A stretch of DNA of 64,000 bases from Mallotus nudiflorus (Eukaryota; Streptophyta; Magnoliopsida; Malpighiales; Euphorbiaceae): the NCBI GenBank assembly GCA_947683625.1, contig CANTUR010001425.1, positions 62,001 through 126,000 of the forward strand, read 5' to 3'. Shown here one piece after another: positions 48,138-60,762 of this stretch. A program made the position numbers and the translations under genes. Every line of letters starts with the position of its first letter. Within the stretch, counting starts at the first letter, position 1. The notes beneath the pieces were generated by a model that saw only the letters and a program-made list of their open reading frames with translations, ran no database searches and was not told the origin of the DNA.

Positions 48138-51100
48138 CCATGGATTTGATAGAGTGGGTTTGGGCACTTGGGCTTCAAATGGATGTTCGTGGCGGCATCG
48201 GTTGACCCACGGGGCCCATAATATATCAGATCGAAGCTGACTCAGAGGGCTGCAGTGCGGGCTCTAAAGCCCATCTATAGCGATTTGTCTTTGGGCCCAA
48301 AAACCCATGTTTAGGCCCATGGATTTGATAGAGTGGGCTTGGGCACTTGGGCTTCAAATGGACGTTCGTGGTGGCAACGGTTGACCTACGGGGCCCATAA
48401 TATATCAAATATAAGCTGACTCAGACGGCTATAGTGCGGGCTATAAAGTCCATCTATAACGATTTGTCTTTGGGCCTAAAAACCCATGTGTAGACCCATG
48501 GATTTGATAGAGTGGGCTTGCGCACTTGGGCTTCAAATGGACGTTCGTGGCGCCTTCGGTTGACCCACGGGGCCCATACTATATCAAATCGAAGCTAACT
48601 CAGAGGGCTATAACGGGCCGCTACAAACTGTGTTTGTAGCGGGCCGTCCTCGGGCCCAAATTCCTTTGTTTTGGGGCCCGAAAACCACTATTTCGGCCCA
48701 TGGATTTGATTGTGGGCTTGCGCACTTGGGCTTCAAATGGACGTTCGTGGCGGCATCGGTTGAACCACGGGGCCCATAATATATCAGATCGAAGCTGACT
48801 CAGAGGGCTACAGTGCGGGCTCTAAAGCCCATCTATAGCGATTTGTCTTTGGGCCCAAAATCCCATGTTTAGGCCCATGGATTTGATAGAGTGGGCTTGG
48901 GCACTTGGGCTTCAAATGGATGTTCGTGGCGGCATCGGTTGACCCACGGGGCCCATAATATATCAGATCGAAGCTGACTCAGAGGGCTACAGTGCGGGCT
49001 CTAATGCCCATCTATAGCGATTTGTCTTTGGGCCCAAAATCCCATGTTTAGGCCCATGGATTTGATAGAGTGGGCTTGGGCAATTGGGCTTCAAATGGAT
49101 GTTCGTGGCGGCATCGGTTGACCCACGGGGCCCATAATATATCAGATCGAAGCTGACTCAGAGGGCTACAGTGCGGGCTCTAAAGCCCATCTATAGCGAT
49201 TTGTCTTTGGGCCCAAAAACCCATGTTTAGGCCCATGGATTTGATAGAGTGGGCTTGGGCACTTGGGCTTCAAATGGACGTTCGTGGTGGCAACGGTTGA
49301 CCCACGGGGCCCATAATATATCAGATCGAAGCTGACTCAGAGGGCTACAGTGCGGGCTCTAAAGCCCATCTATAGCGATTTGTCTTTGGGCCCAAAATCC
49401 CATGTTTAGGCCCATGGATTTGATAGAGTGGGTTTGGGCACTTGGGCTTCAAATGGATGTTCGTGGCGGCATCGTTTGAACCATGGGGCCCATAATATAT
49501 CGGATCGAAGCTGACTCAGAGGGCTACAGTGCGGGCTCTAAAGCCCATCTATAGCGATTTGTCTTTGGGCCCAAAATCCCATGTTTAGGCCCATGGATTT
49601 GATAGAGTGGGTTTGGGCACTTGGGCTTCAAATGGACGTTTGTGGCGGCATCGGTTGACCCACGGGGCCCATAATATATCAGATCGAAGCTGACTCAGAG
49701 GGCTACAGTGCGGGCTGTAAAGCCCATCTATAGCGATTTGTGTTTGGGCCCAAAATCCCATGTTTAGGCCCATGGATTTGATAGAGTGGGCTTGGGCAAT
49801 TGGGCTTCAAATGGATGTTCGTGGCGGCAACGGTTGACCCACGGGGCCCATAATATATCAGATCGAAGCTGACTCAGAGGGCTACAGTACGGGCTCTAAA
49901 GCCCATCTATAGCGATTTGGCTTTGGGCCCAAAAACCCATGTTTAGGCCCATGGATTTGATAGAGTGGGCTTGGGCACTTGGGCTTCAAATGGACGTTCG
50001 TGGTGGCATCGGTTGACCCACGAGGCCCATAATATATCAAATATAAGCTGACTCAGACAGCTATAGTGCGGGCTATAAAGCCCATCTATAACGATTTTTC
50101 TTTGGGCCTAAAAACCCATGTGTAGGCCCATGGATTTGATAGAGTGGGCTTGCGCACTTGGGCTTCAAATGGTCGTTCGTGGCGCCTTCGGTTGACCCAC
50201 GGGGCCCATAATATATCAAATCGAAGCTGACTCAGAGGGCTATAACGTGCCGCTACACACTGTGTCTGTAGCGGGCCGTCCTCGGGCCCAAATTCCTTTG
50301 TTTTGGGGCCCGAAAACCACTATTTCGGCCCATGGATTTGATTGTGGGCTTGCGCACTTGCGCTTCAAATGGACGTTCGTGGCGGCATCGGTTTAACCAT
50401 GGGGCCCATAATATATCAGATCGAAGCTGACTCAGAGGGCTACAGTGCGGGCTCTAAAGCCCATCTATAGCGATTTGTCTTTGGGCCCAAAATCCCATGT
50501 TTAGGCCCATGGATTTGATAGAGTGGGCTTGGGCACTTGGGCTTCAAATGGATGTTCGTGGCGGCATCGGTTGACCCACGGGGCCCATAATATATCAGAT
50601 CGAAGCTGACTCAGAGGGCTACAGTGCGGGCTCTAAAGCCCATCTATAGCGATTTGTCTTTGGGCCCAAAATCCCATGTTTAGGCCCATGGATTTGATAG
50701 AGTGGGCTTGGGCAATTGGGCTTCAAATGGATGTTCGTGGCGGCAACGGTTGACCCATGGGGCCCATAATATATCAGATCGAAGCTGACTCAGAGGGCTA
50801 CAGTGCGGGCTCTAAAGCCCATCTATAGCGATTTGGTTTTGGGCCCAAAAACCCATGTTTAGGCCCATGGATTTGATAGAGTGGGCTTGGGCACTTGGGC
50901 TTCAAATGGACGTTCGTGGTGGCATCGGTTGACCCACGAGGCCCATAATATATCAAATATAAGCTGACTCAGACAGCTATAGTGCGGGCTATAAAGCCCA
51001 TCTATAACGATTTTTCTTTGGGCCTAAAAACCCATGTGTAGGGCCATGGATTTGATAGAGTGGGCTTGCGCACTTGGGCTTCAAATGGTCGTTCGTGGCG

Positions 51101-51423
51101 CCTTCGGTTGACCCACGGGGCCCATAATATATCAAATCGAAGCTGACTCAGAGGGCTATAACGGGCCGCTACAAATTTTGTCTGTAGCGGGCCGTCCTCG
51201 GGCCCCAAATTCCTTTGTTTTGGGGCCCGAAAACCACTATTTCGGCCCATGGATTTGATTGTGGGCTTGCGCACTTGCGCTTCAAATGGACGTTCGTGGC
51301 GGCATCGGTTGAACCATGGGGCCCATAATATATCAGATCGAAGCTGACTCAGAGGGCTACAGTGCGGGCTCTAAAGCCCATCTATAGCGATTTGTCTTTG
51401 GGCCCAAAATCCCATGTTTAGGC
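48138..51423 (+). repeat. 3286-bp 18-mer beta-rich HOR, first copy
   Basis: Starts: beta 48138, gamma 48317, delta 48496, alpha 48698, beta 48875, beta 49054, gamma/beta 49233, beta/alpha 49412, beta 49591, beta 49770, gamma 49949, delta 50128, alpha 50330, beta 50507, beta 50686, gamma 50865, delta 51044 (203 bp), alpha 51247. Six beta-like monomers stand in a row at 48875-49948. Markers: GGGCTGCAGTGCGGG (beta 48138), GACCTACGG (gamma), CATACTATATC (delta) and CTCTAATGCCC (beta 48875). It repeats from 51424. Confidence 0.89.
49233..49411 (+). repeat. Gamma/beta hybrid monomer (179 bp)
   Basis: Front is gamma (GGACGTTCGTGGTGGCAACGG), back is beta/alpha-like (CAGATCGAAGC, GGGCTCTAAAGCCC, AAAATCCC). 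Further copies: 52519-52697, 54888-55066 and 60584-60762. At 49412-49590 and 52698-52876 it is followed by a beta/alpha hybrid (GGGTTTGGGC front; CATCGTTTGAACCATGG and TATCGGATCG back). These hybrids replace the expected delta and produce the long beta-like runs of the right-hand third. Confidence 0.86.
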
Positions 51424-53792
51424 CCATGGATTTGATAGAGTGGGTTTGGGCACTTGGGCTTCAAATGGATGTTCGTGGCGGCATCGGTTGACCCACGGGG
51501 CCCATAATATATCAGATCGAAGCTGACTCAGAGGGCTGCAGTGCGGGCTCTAAAGCCCATCTATAGCGATTTGTCTTTGGGCCCAAAAACCCATGTTTAG
51601 GCCCATGGATTTGATAGAGTGGGCTTGGGCACTTGGGCTTCAAATGGACGTTCGTGGTGGCAACGGTTGACCTACGGGGCCCATAATATATCAAATATAA
51701 GCTGACTCAGACGGCTATAGTGCGGGCTATAAAGTCCATCTATAACGATTTGTCTTTGGGCCTAAAAACCCATGTGTAGACCCATGGATTTGATAGAGTG
51801 GGCTTGCGCACTTGGGCTTCAAATGGACGTTCGTGGCGCCTTCGGTTGACCCACGGGGCCCATACTATATCAAATCGAAGCTAACACAGAGGGCTATAAC
51901 GGGCCGCTACAAACTGTGTTTGTAGCGGGCCGTCCTCGGGCCCAAATTCCTTTGTTTTGGGGCCCGAAAACCACTATTTCGGCCCATGGATTTGATTGTG
52001 GGCTTGCGCACTTGGGCTTCAAATGGACGTTCGTGGCGGCATCGGTTGAACCACGGGGCCCATAATATATCAGATCGAAGCTGACTCAGAGGGCTACAGT
52101 GCGGGCTCTAAAGCCCATCTATAGCGATTTGTCTTTGGGCCCAAAATCCCATGTTTAGGCCCATGGATTTGATAGAGTGGGCTTGGGCACTTGGGCTTCA
52201 AATGGATGTTCGTGGCGGCATCGGTTGACCCACGGGGCCCATAATATATCAGATCGAAGCTGACTCAGAGGGCTACAGTGCGGGCTCTAATGCCCATCTA
52301 TAGCGATTTGTCTTTGGGCCCAAAATCCCATGTTTAGGCCCATGGATTTGATAGAGTGGGCTTGGGCAATTGGGCTTCAAATGGATGTTCGTGGCGGCAT
52401 CGGTTGACCCACGGGGCCCATAATATATCAGATCGAAGCTGACTCAGAGGGCTACAGTGCGGGCTCTAAAGCCCATCTATAGCGATTTGTCTTTGGGCCC
52501 AAAAACCCATGTTTAGGCCCATGGATTTGATAGAGTGGGCTTGGGCACTTGGGCTTCAAATGGACGTTCGTGGTGGCAACGGTTGACCCACGGGGCCCAT
52601 AATATATCAGATCGAAGCTGACTCAGAGGGCTACAGTGCGGGCTCTAAAGCCCATCTATAGCGATTTGTCTTTGGGCCCAAAATCCCATGTTTAGGCCCA
52701 TGGATTTGATAGAGTGGGTTTGGGCACTTGGGCTTCAAATGGATGTTCGTGGCGGCATCGTTTGAACCATGGGGCCCATAATATATCGGATCGAAGCTGA
52801 CTCAGAGGGCTACAGTGCGGGCTCTAAAGCCCATCTATAGCGATTTGTCTTTGGGCCCAAAATCCCATGTTTAGGCCCATGGATTTGATAGAGTGGGTTT
52901 GGGCACTTGGGCTTCAAATGGACGTTTGTGGCGGCATCGGTTGACCCACGGGGCCCATAATGTATCAGATCGAAGCTGACTCAGAGGGCTACAGTGCGGG
53001 CTGTAAAGCCCATCTATAGCGATTTGTGTTTGGGCCCAAAATCCCATGTTTAGGCCCATGGATTTGATAGAGTGGGCTTGGGCAATTGGGCTTCAAATGG
53101 ATGTTCGTGGCGGCAACGGTTGACCCACGGGGCCCATAATATATCAGATCGAAGCTGACTCAGAGGGCTACAGTACGGGCTCTAAAGCCCATCTATAGCG
53201 ATTTGGCTTTGGGCCCAAAAACCCATGTTTAGGCCCATGGATTTGATAGAGTGGGCTTGGGCACTTGGGCTTCAAATGGACGTTCGTGGTGGCATCGGTT
53301 GACCCACGAGGCCCATAATATATCAAATATAAGCTGACTCAGACAGCTATAGTGCGGGCTATAAAGCCCATCTATAACGATTTTTCTTTGGGCCTAAAAA
53401 CCCATGTGTAGGCCCATGGATTTGATAGAGTGGGCTTGCGCACTTGGGCTTCAAATGGTCGTTCGTGGCGCCTTCGGTTGACCCACGGGGCCCATAATAT
53501 ATCAAATCGAAGCTGACTCAGAGGGCTATAACGTGCCGCTACAAACTGTGTCTGTAGCGGGCCGTCCTCGGGCCCAAATTCCTTTGTTTTGGGGCCCGAA
53601 AACCACTATTTCGGCCCATGGATTTGATTGTGGGCTTGCGCACTTGCGCTTCAAATGGACGTTCGTGGCGGCATCGGTTTAACCATGGGGCCCATAATAT
53701 ATCAGATCGAAGCTGACTCAGAGGGCTACAGTGCGGGCTCTAAAGCCCATCTATAGCGATTTGTCTTTGGGCCCAAAATCCCATGTTTAGGC
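51424..53792 (+). repeat. 2369-bp partial copy of the 3286-bp HOR
   Basis: Starts: beta 51424, gamma 51603, delta 51782, alpha 51984, beta 52161, beta 52340, gamma/beta 52519, beta/alpha 52698, beta 52877, beta 53056, gamma 53235, delta 53414, alpha 53616. This matches 48138-50506 monomer for monomer at 3286 bp offset. It lacks the final beta-beta-gamma-delta-alpha (917 bp) and restarts at beta 53793 with the same GGGCTGCAG marker. The deleted length equals the pentamer building block. Confidence 0.89.
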
Positions 53793-55066
53793 CCATGGAT
53801 TTGATAGAGTGGGTTTGGGCACTTGGGCTTCAAATGGATGTTCGTGGTGGCATCGGTTGACCCACGGGGCCCATAATATATCAGATCGAAGCTGACTCAG
53901 AGGGCTGCAGTGCGGGCTCTAAAGCCCATCTATAGCGATTTGTCTTTGGGCCCAAAAACCCATGTTTAGGCCCATGGATTTGATAGAGTGGGCTTCGGCA
54001 CTTGGGCTTCAAATGGACGTTCGTGGTGGCAACGGTTGACCTACGGGGCCCATAATATATCAAATATAAGCTGACTCAGATGGCTATAGTGCGGGCTATA
54101 AAGTCCATCTATAACGATTTGTTTTTGGGCCTAAAAACCCATGTGTAGACCCATGGATTTGATAGAGTGGGCTTGCGCACTTGGGCTTCAAATGGACGTT
54201 CGTGGCGCCTTCGGTTGACCCACGGGGCCCATACTATATCAAATCGAAGCTAACTCAGAGGGCTATAACGGGCCGCTACAAACTGTGTCTGTAGCGGGCC
54301 GTCCTCGGGCCCAAATTCCTTTGTTTTGGGGCCCGAAAACCACTATTTCGGCCCATGGATTTGATTGTGGGCTTGCGCACTTGGGATTCAAATGGACGTT
54401 CGTGGCGGCATCGATTGAACCACGGGGCCCATAATATATCAGATCGAAGCTGACTCAGAGGGCTACAGTGCGGGCTCTAAAGCCCATCTATAGCGATTTG
54501 TCTTTGGGCCCAAAATCCCATGTTTAGGCCCATGGATTTGATAGAGTGGGCTTGGGCACTTGGGCTTCAAATGGATGTTCGTGGCGGCATCGGTTGACCC
54601 ACGGGGCCCATAATATATCAGATCGAAGCTGACTCAGAGGGCTACAGTGCGGGCTCTAAAGCCCATCTATAGCGATTTGTCTTTGGGCCCAAAATCCCAT
54701 GTTTAGGCCCATGGATTTGATAGAGTGGGCTTGGGCAATTGGGCTTCAAATGGATGTTCGTGGCGGCATCGGTTGACCCACGGGGCCCATAATATATCAG
54801 ATTGAAGCTGACTCAGAGGGCTACAGTGCGGGCTCTAAAGCCCATCTATAGCGATTTGTCTTTGGGCCCAAAAACCCATGTTTAGGCCCATGGATTTGAT
54901 AGAGTGGGCTTGGGCACTTGGGCTTCAAATGGACGTTCGTGGTGGCAACGGTTGACCCACGGGGCCCATAATATATCAGATCGAAGCTGACTCAGAGGGC
55001 TACAGTGCGGGCTCTAAAGCCTATCTATAGCGATTTGTCTTTGGGCCCAAAATCCCATGTTTAGGC
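53793..55066 (+). repeat. Third, short copy of the beta-rich HOR start
   Basis: Starts: beta 53793, gamma 53972 (GGGCTTCGGCAC), delta 54151, alpha 54353, beta 54530, beta 54709, gamma/beta 54888 (AAAGCCTATC). The order equals the first seven monomers of the 3286-bp unit. Alpha 54353 carries CTTGGGATTC and CATCGATTGAACC, found again in alpha 60228, and gamma/beta 54888 matches 60584, linking this block to the end of the 5696-bp HOR. Confidence 0.87.
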
Positions 55067-58000
55067 CCATGGATTTGATAGAGTGGGTTTGGGCACTTGG
55101 GCTTCAAATGGATGTGCGTGGCGGCATCGGTTGACCCACGGGGCCCATAATATATCAGATCGAAGCTGACTCAGAGGGATGCAGTACGGGCTCTAAAGCC
55201 CATCTATAGCGATTTGTCTTTGGGCCCAAAAACACATGTTTAGGCCCATGTATTTGATAGAGTGGGCTTGGGCACTTGGGCTTCAAATGGACGTTCGTGG
55301 TGGCAACGGTTGACCTACGGGGCCCATAATATATCAAATATAAGCTGACTCAGACGGCTATAGTGCGGGCTATAAAGTCCATCTATAACGATTTGTCTTT
55401 GGGCCTAAAAACCCATGTGTAGGCCCATGGATTTGATAGAGTGGGCTTGCGCACTTGGGCTTCAAATGGACGTTCGTGGCGGCATCGGTTGACCCACGGG
55501 GCCCATAATATATCAAATCAAAGCTGACTCAGAGGGCTATAACGGGCCACTACAAACTGTGTCTGTAGCGGGCCGTCCTCGGGCCCAAATTCCTTTGTTT
55601 TGGGGCCCGAAAACCACTATGTCGGCCCATGGATTTGATTATGGGCTTGCGCACTTGGGCTTCAAATGGACGTTCGTGGCGGCATCGGTTGACCCACGGG
55701 GCCCATAATATATCAGATCAAAGCTGACTCAGAGGGCTACAGTGCGGGCTCTAAAGCCCATCTATAGCGATTTGTCTTTGGGCCCAAAAACCCATGTGTA
55801 GGCCCATGGATTTGATAGAGTGGGCTTGGGCACTTGGGCTTCAAATGGACGTTCGTGGTGGCAACGGTTGACCCACGGGGCCCATAATATATCAAATATA
55901 AGCTGACTCAGACGGCTATAGTACGGGCTATAAAGTCCATCTATAACGATTTGTCTTTGGGCCTAAAAACCCATGTGTAGGCCCATGGATTTGATAGAGT
56001 GGGCTTGCGCACTTGGGCTTCAAATGGACGTTCGTGGCGGCATCGGTTGACCCACGAGGCCCATAATATATCAAATCGAAGCTGACTCAGAGGGCTATAA
56101 CGGGCCACTACAAACTGCTTCTGTAGCGGGCCGTCCTCGGGCCCAAACTCCTTTGTTTTGGGGCCCGAAAGCCACTATGTCGGCCCATGGATTTGATTGT
56201 GGGCTTGCGCACTTGGGCTTCAAATGGACGTTCGTGGCGGCATCGGTTGACCCACGAGGCCCATAATATATCAGATCGAAGCTGACTCAGAGGGCTACAG
56301 TGTGGGCTCTAAAGCCCATCTATAGCGATTTGTCTTTGGGCCCAAAATCCCATGTTTAGGCCCATGGATTTGATAGAGCGGGCTTGGGCAATTGGGCTTC
56401 AAATGGATGTTCGTGGCGGCATCGGTTGACCCACGGGGCCCATAATATATCAAATCGAAGCTGACTCAGTGGGCTACAGTGCGGGCTCTAAAGCCCATCT
56501 AGAGCGATTTGTGTTTGGGCCCAAAAACCCATGTTTAGGCCCATGGATTTGATAGAGTGGGCTTGGGCACTTGGGCTTCAAATGGACGTTCGTGGTGGCA
56601 TCGGTTGACCCACGGGGCCCATAATATATCAAATATAAGCTGACTCAGATGGCTATAGTGCGGGCTATAAAGCCCATCTATAACGATTTGTCTTTGGGCC
56701 TAAAAACCCATGTGTAGGCCCATGGATTTGATAGAGTGGGCTTGCGCACTTGGGCTTCAAATGGACGTTCGTGGCGCCTTCGGTTGACCCACGGGGCCCA
56801 TAATATATCAAATCGAAGCTGACTCAGAGGGCTATAACGGTCCGCTACAAACTATGTCTGTAGCGGGCCGTCCTCGGGCCCAAATTCCTTTGTTTTGGGG
56901 CCCGAAAACCACTATTTCGGCCCATGGATTTGATTGTGGGCTTGCGCACTTGGGCTTCAAATGGACGTTCGTGGCGGCATCAGTTGAACCACGGGGCCCA
57001 TAATATATCAGATCGAAGCTGACTCAGAGGGCTACAGTGCGGGCTCTAAAGCCCATCTATAGCGATTTGTCTTTGGGCCCAAAATCCCATGTTTAGGCCC
57101 ATGGATTTGATAGAGTGGGCTTGGGCACTTGGGCTTCAAATGGATGTTCGTGGCGGCATCGGTTGACCCACGAGGCCCATAATATATCAGATCGAAGCTG
57201 ACTCAGAGGGCTACAGTGCGGGCTCTAAAGCCCATCTATAGCGATTTGTCTTTGGGCCCAAAAACCCATGTTTAGGCCCATGGATTTGATAGAGTGGGCT
57301 TGGGCACTTGGGCTTCAAATGGACGTTCGTGGTGGCAACGGTTGACCCACGGGGCCCATAATATATCAAATATAAGCTGACTCAGACGGCTATGGTGCGG
57401 CCTATAAAGTCCATCTATAACGATTTGTCTTTGGGCCTAAAAACCCATGTGTAGGCCCATGGATTTGATGGAGTGGGCTTGCGCACTTGGGCTTCAAATG
57501 GACGTTCGTGGCGGCATCGGTTGACCCACGGGGCCCATAATATATCAAATCGAAGCTGACTCAGAGGGCTATAACGGGTCGCTACAAACTGGGTCTGTAG
57601 CGGGCCGTCCTCGGGCCCAAATTCCTTTGTTTTGGGGCCCGAAAACCACTATGTCGGCCCATGGATTTGATTGTGGGCTTGCGCACTTGGGCTTCAAATG
57701 GACGTTCGTGGCGGCATCGGTTGACCCACGGGGCCCATAATATATCAGATCGAAGCTGACTCAGAGGGCTACAGTGCGGGCTCTAAAGCTTATCTATAGC
57801 GATTTGTCTTTGGGCCCAAAATCCCATGTTTAGGCCCATGGATTTGATAGAGTGGGCTTGGGCAATTGGGCTTCAAATGGATGTTCGTGGCGGCATCGGT
57901 TGACCCACGGGGCCCATAATATATCAGATCGAAGCTGACTCAGAGGGCTACAGTGCGGGCTCTAAAGCCCATCTAGAGCTATTTGTCTTTGGGCCCAAAA

Positions 58001-60762
58001 ACCCATGTTTAGGCCCATGGATTTGATAGAGTGGGCTTGGGCACTTGGGCTTCAAATGGACGTTCGAGGTGGCATCGGTTGATCCACGGGGCCCATAATA
58101 TATCAAATATAAGCTGACTCAGACAGCTATAGTGCGGGCTATAAAGCCCATCTATAACGATTTATCTTTGGGCCTAAAAACCCATGTGTAGGCCCATGGA
58201 TTTGATAGAGTGGGCTTGCGCACTTGGGCTTCAAATGGACGTTCGTGGCGCCTTCGGTTGACCCACGGGGCCCATAATATATCAAATCGAAGCTGACTCA
58301 GAGAGCTATAACGGGCCGCTACAAACTGTGTCTGTAGCGGGCCGTCCTCGGGCCGAAATTCCTTTGTTTTGGGGCCCGAAAACCACTATTTCGGCCCATG
58401 GATTTGATTGTGGGCTTGCGCACTTGCGCTTCAAATGGACGTTCGTGGCGGCATCGGTTGAACCATGGGGCCCATAATATATCAGATCGAAGCTGACTCA
58501 GAGGGCTACAGTGCGGGCTCTAAAGCCCATCTATAGCGATTTGTCTTTGGGCCCAAAATCCCATGTTTAGGCCCATGGATTTGATAGAGTGGGTTTGGGC
58601 ACTTGGGCTTCAAATGGATGTTCGTGGCGGCATCGGTTGACCCACGGGGCCCATAATATATCAGATCGAAGCTGACTCAGAGGGCTGCAGTGCGGGCTCT
58701 AAAGCCCATCTATAGCGATTTGTCTTTGGGCCCAAAAACCCATGTTTAGGCCCATGGATTTGATAGAGTGGGCTTGGGCACTTGGGCTTCAAATGGACGT
58801 TCGTGGTGGCAACGGTTAACCTACGGGGCCCATAATATATCAAATATAAGCTGACTCAGACGGCTATAGTGCGGGCTATAAAGTCCATCTATAACGATTT
58901 GTCTTTGGGCCTAAAAACCCATGTGTAGACCCATGGATTTGATAGAGTGGGCTTGCGCACTTGGGCTTCAAATGGACGTTCGTGGCGCCTTCGGTTGACC
59001 CACGGGGCCCATACTATATCAAATCGAAGCTAACTCAGAGGGCTATAACGGGCCGCTACAAACTGTGTTTGTAGCGGGCCGTCCTCGGGCCCAAATTCCT
59101 TTGTTTTGGGGCCCGAAAACCACTATTTCGGCCCATGGATTTGATTGTGGGCTTGCGCACTTGGGCTTCAAATGGACGTTCGTGGCGGCATCGGTTGAAC
59201 CACGGGGCCCATAATATATCAGATCGAAGCTGACTCAGAGGGCTACAGTGCGGGCTCTAAAGCCCATCTATAGCGATTTGTCTTTGGGCCCAAAATCCCA
59301 TGTTTAGGCCCATGGATTTGATAGAGTGGGCTTGGGCACTTGGGCTTCAAATGGATGTTCGTGGCGGCATCGGTTGACCCACGGGGCCCATAATATATCA
59401 GATCGAAGCTGACTCAGAGGGCTACAGTGCGGGCTCTAATGCCCATCTATAGCGATTTGTCTTTGGGCCCAAAATCCCATGTTTAGGCCCATGGATTTGA
59501 TAGAGTGGGCTTGGGCAATTGGGCTTCAAATGGATGTTCGTGGTGGCATCGGTTGACCCACGGGGCCCATAATATATCAGATCGAAGCTGACTCAGAGGG
59601 CTACAGTGCGGGCTCTAAAGCCCATCTATAGCGATTTGTGTTTGGGCCCAAAATCCCATGTTTAGGCCCATGGATTTGATAGAGTGGGCTTGGGCAATTG
59701 GGCTTCAAATGGATGTTCGTGGCGGCAACGGTTGACCCACGGGGCCCATAATATATCAGATCGAAGCTGACTCAGAGGGCTACAGTGCGGGCTCTAAAGC
59801 CCATCTATAGCGATTTGGCTTTGGGCCCAAAAACCCATGTTTAGGCCCATGGATTTGATAGAGTGGGCTTGGGCACTTGGGCTTCAAATGGACGTTCGTG
59901 GTGGCATCGGTTGACCCACGAGGCCCATAATATATCAAATATAAGCTGACTCAGACAGCTATAGTGCGGGCTATAAAGCCCATCTATAACGATTTTTCTT
60001 TGGGCCTAAAAACCCATGTGTAGGCCCATGGATTTGATAGAGTGGGCTTGCGCACTTGGGCTTCAAATGGTCGTTCGTGGCGCCTTCGGTTGACCCACGG
60101 GGCCCATAATATATCAAATCGAAGCTGACTCAGAGGGCTATAACGTGCCGCTACAAATTGTGTCTGTAGCGGGCCGTGCTCGGGCCCAAATTCCTTTGTT
60201 TTGGGGCCCGAAAACCACTATTTCGGCCCATGGATTTGATTGTGGGCTTGCGCACTTGGGATTCAAATGGACGTTCGTGGCGGCATCGATTGAACCACGG
60301 GGCCCATAATATATCAGATCGAAGCTGACTCAGAGGGCTACAGTGCGGGCTCTAAAGCCCATCTATAGCGATTTGTCTTTGGGCCCAAAATCCCATGTTT
60401 AGGCCCATGGATTTGATAGAGTGGGCTTGGGCACTTGGGCTTCAAATGGATGTTCGTGGCGGCATCGGTTGACCCACGGGGCCCATAATATATCAGATCG
60501 AAGCTGACTCAGAGGGCTACAGTGCGGGCTCTAAAGCCCATCTATAGCGATTTGTCTTTGGGCCCAAAAACCCATGTTTAGGCCCATGGATTTGATAGAG
60601 TGGGCTTGGGCACTTGGGCTTCAAATGGACGTTCGTGGTGGCAACGGTTGACCCACGGGGCCCATAATATATCAGATCGAAGCTGACTCAGAGGGCTACA
60701 GTGCGGGCTCTAAAGCCTATCTATAGCGATTTGTCTTTGGGCCCAAAATCCCATGTTTAGGC
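55067..60762 (+). repeat. 5696-bp 31-mer HOR, first copy
   Basis: Starts: beta 55067, gamma 55246, delta 55425, alpha/beta 55627, gamma 55804, delta 55983, alpha 56185, beta 56362, gamma 56541, delta 56720, alpha 56922, beta 57099, gamma 57278, delta 57457, alpha 57659, beta 57836, gamma 58015, delta 58194, alpha 58396, beta 58573, gamma 58752, delta 58931, alpha 59133, beta 59310, beta 59489, beta 59668, gamma 59847, delta 60026, alpha 60228, beta 60405, gamma/beta 60584. The left part (from 55425) resembles 27501-30471; the right part (from 58396) resembles the 3286-bp HOR. It looks like a fusion of two older HOR lineages. Confidence 0.88.
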
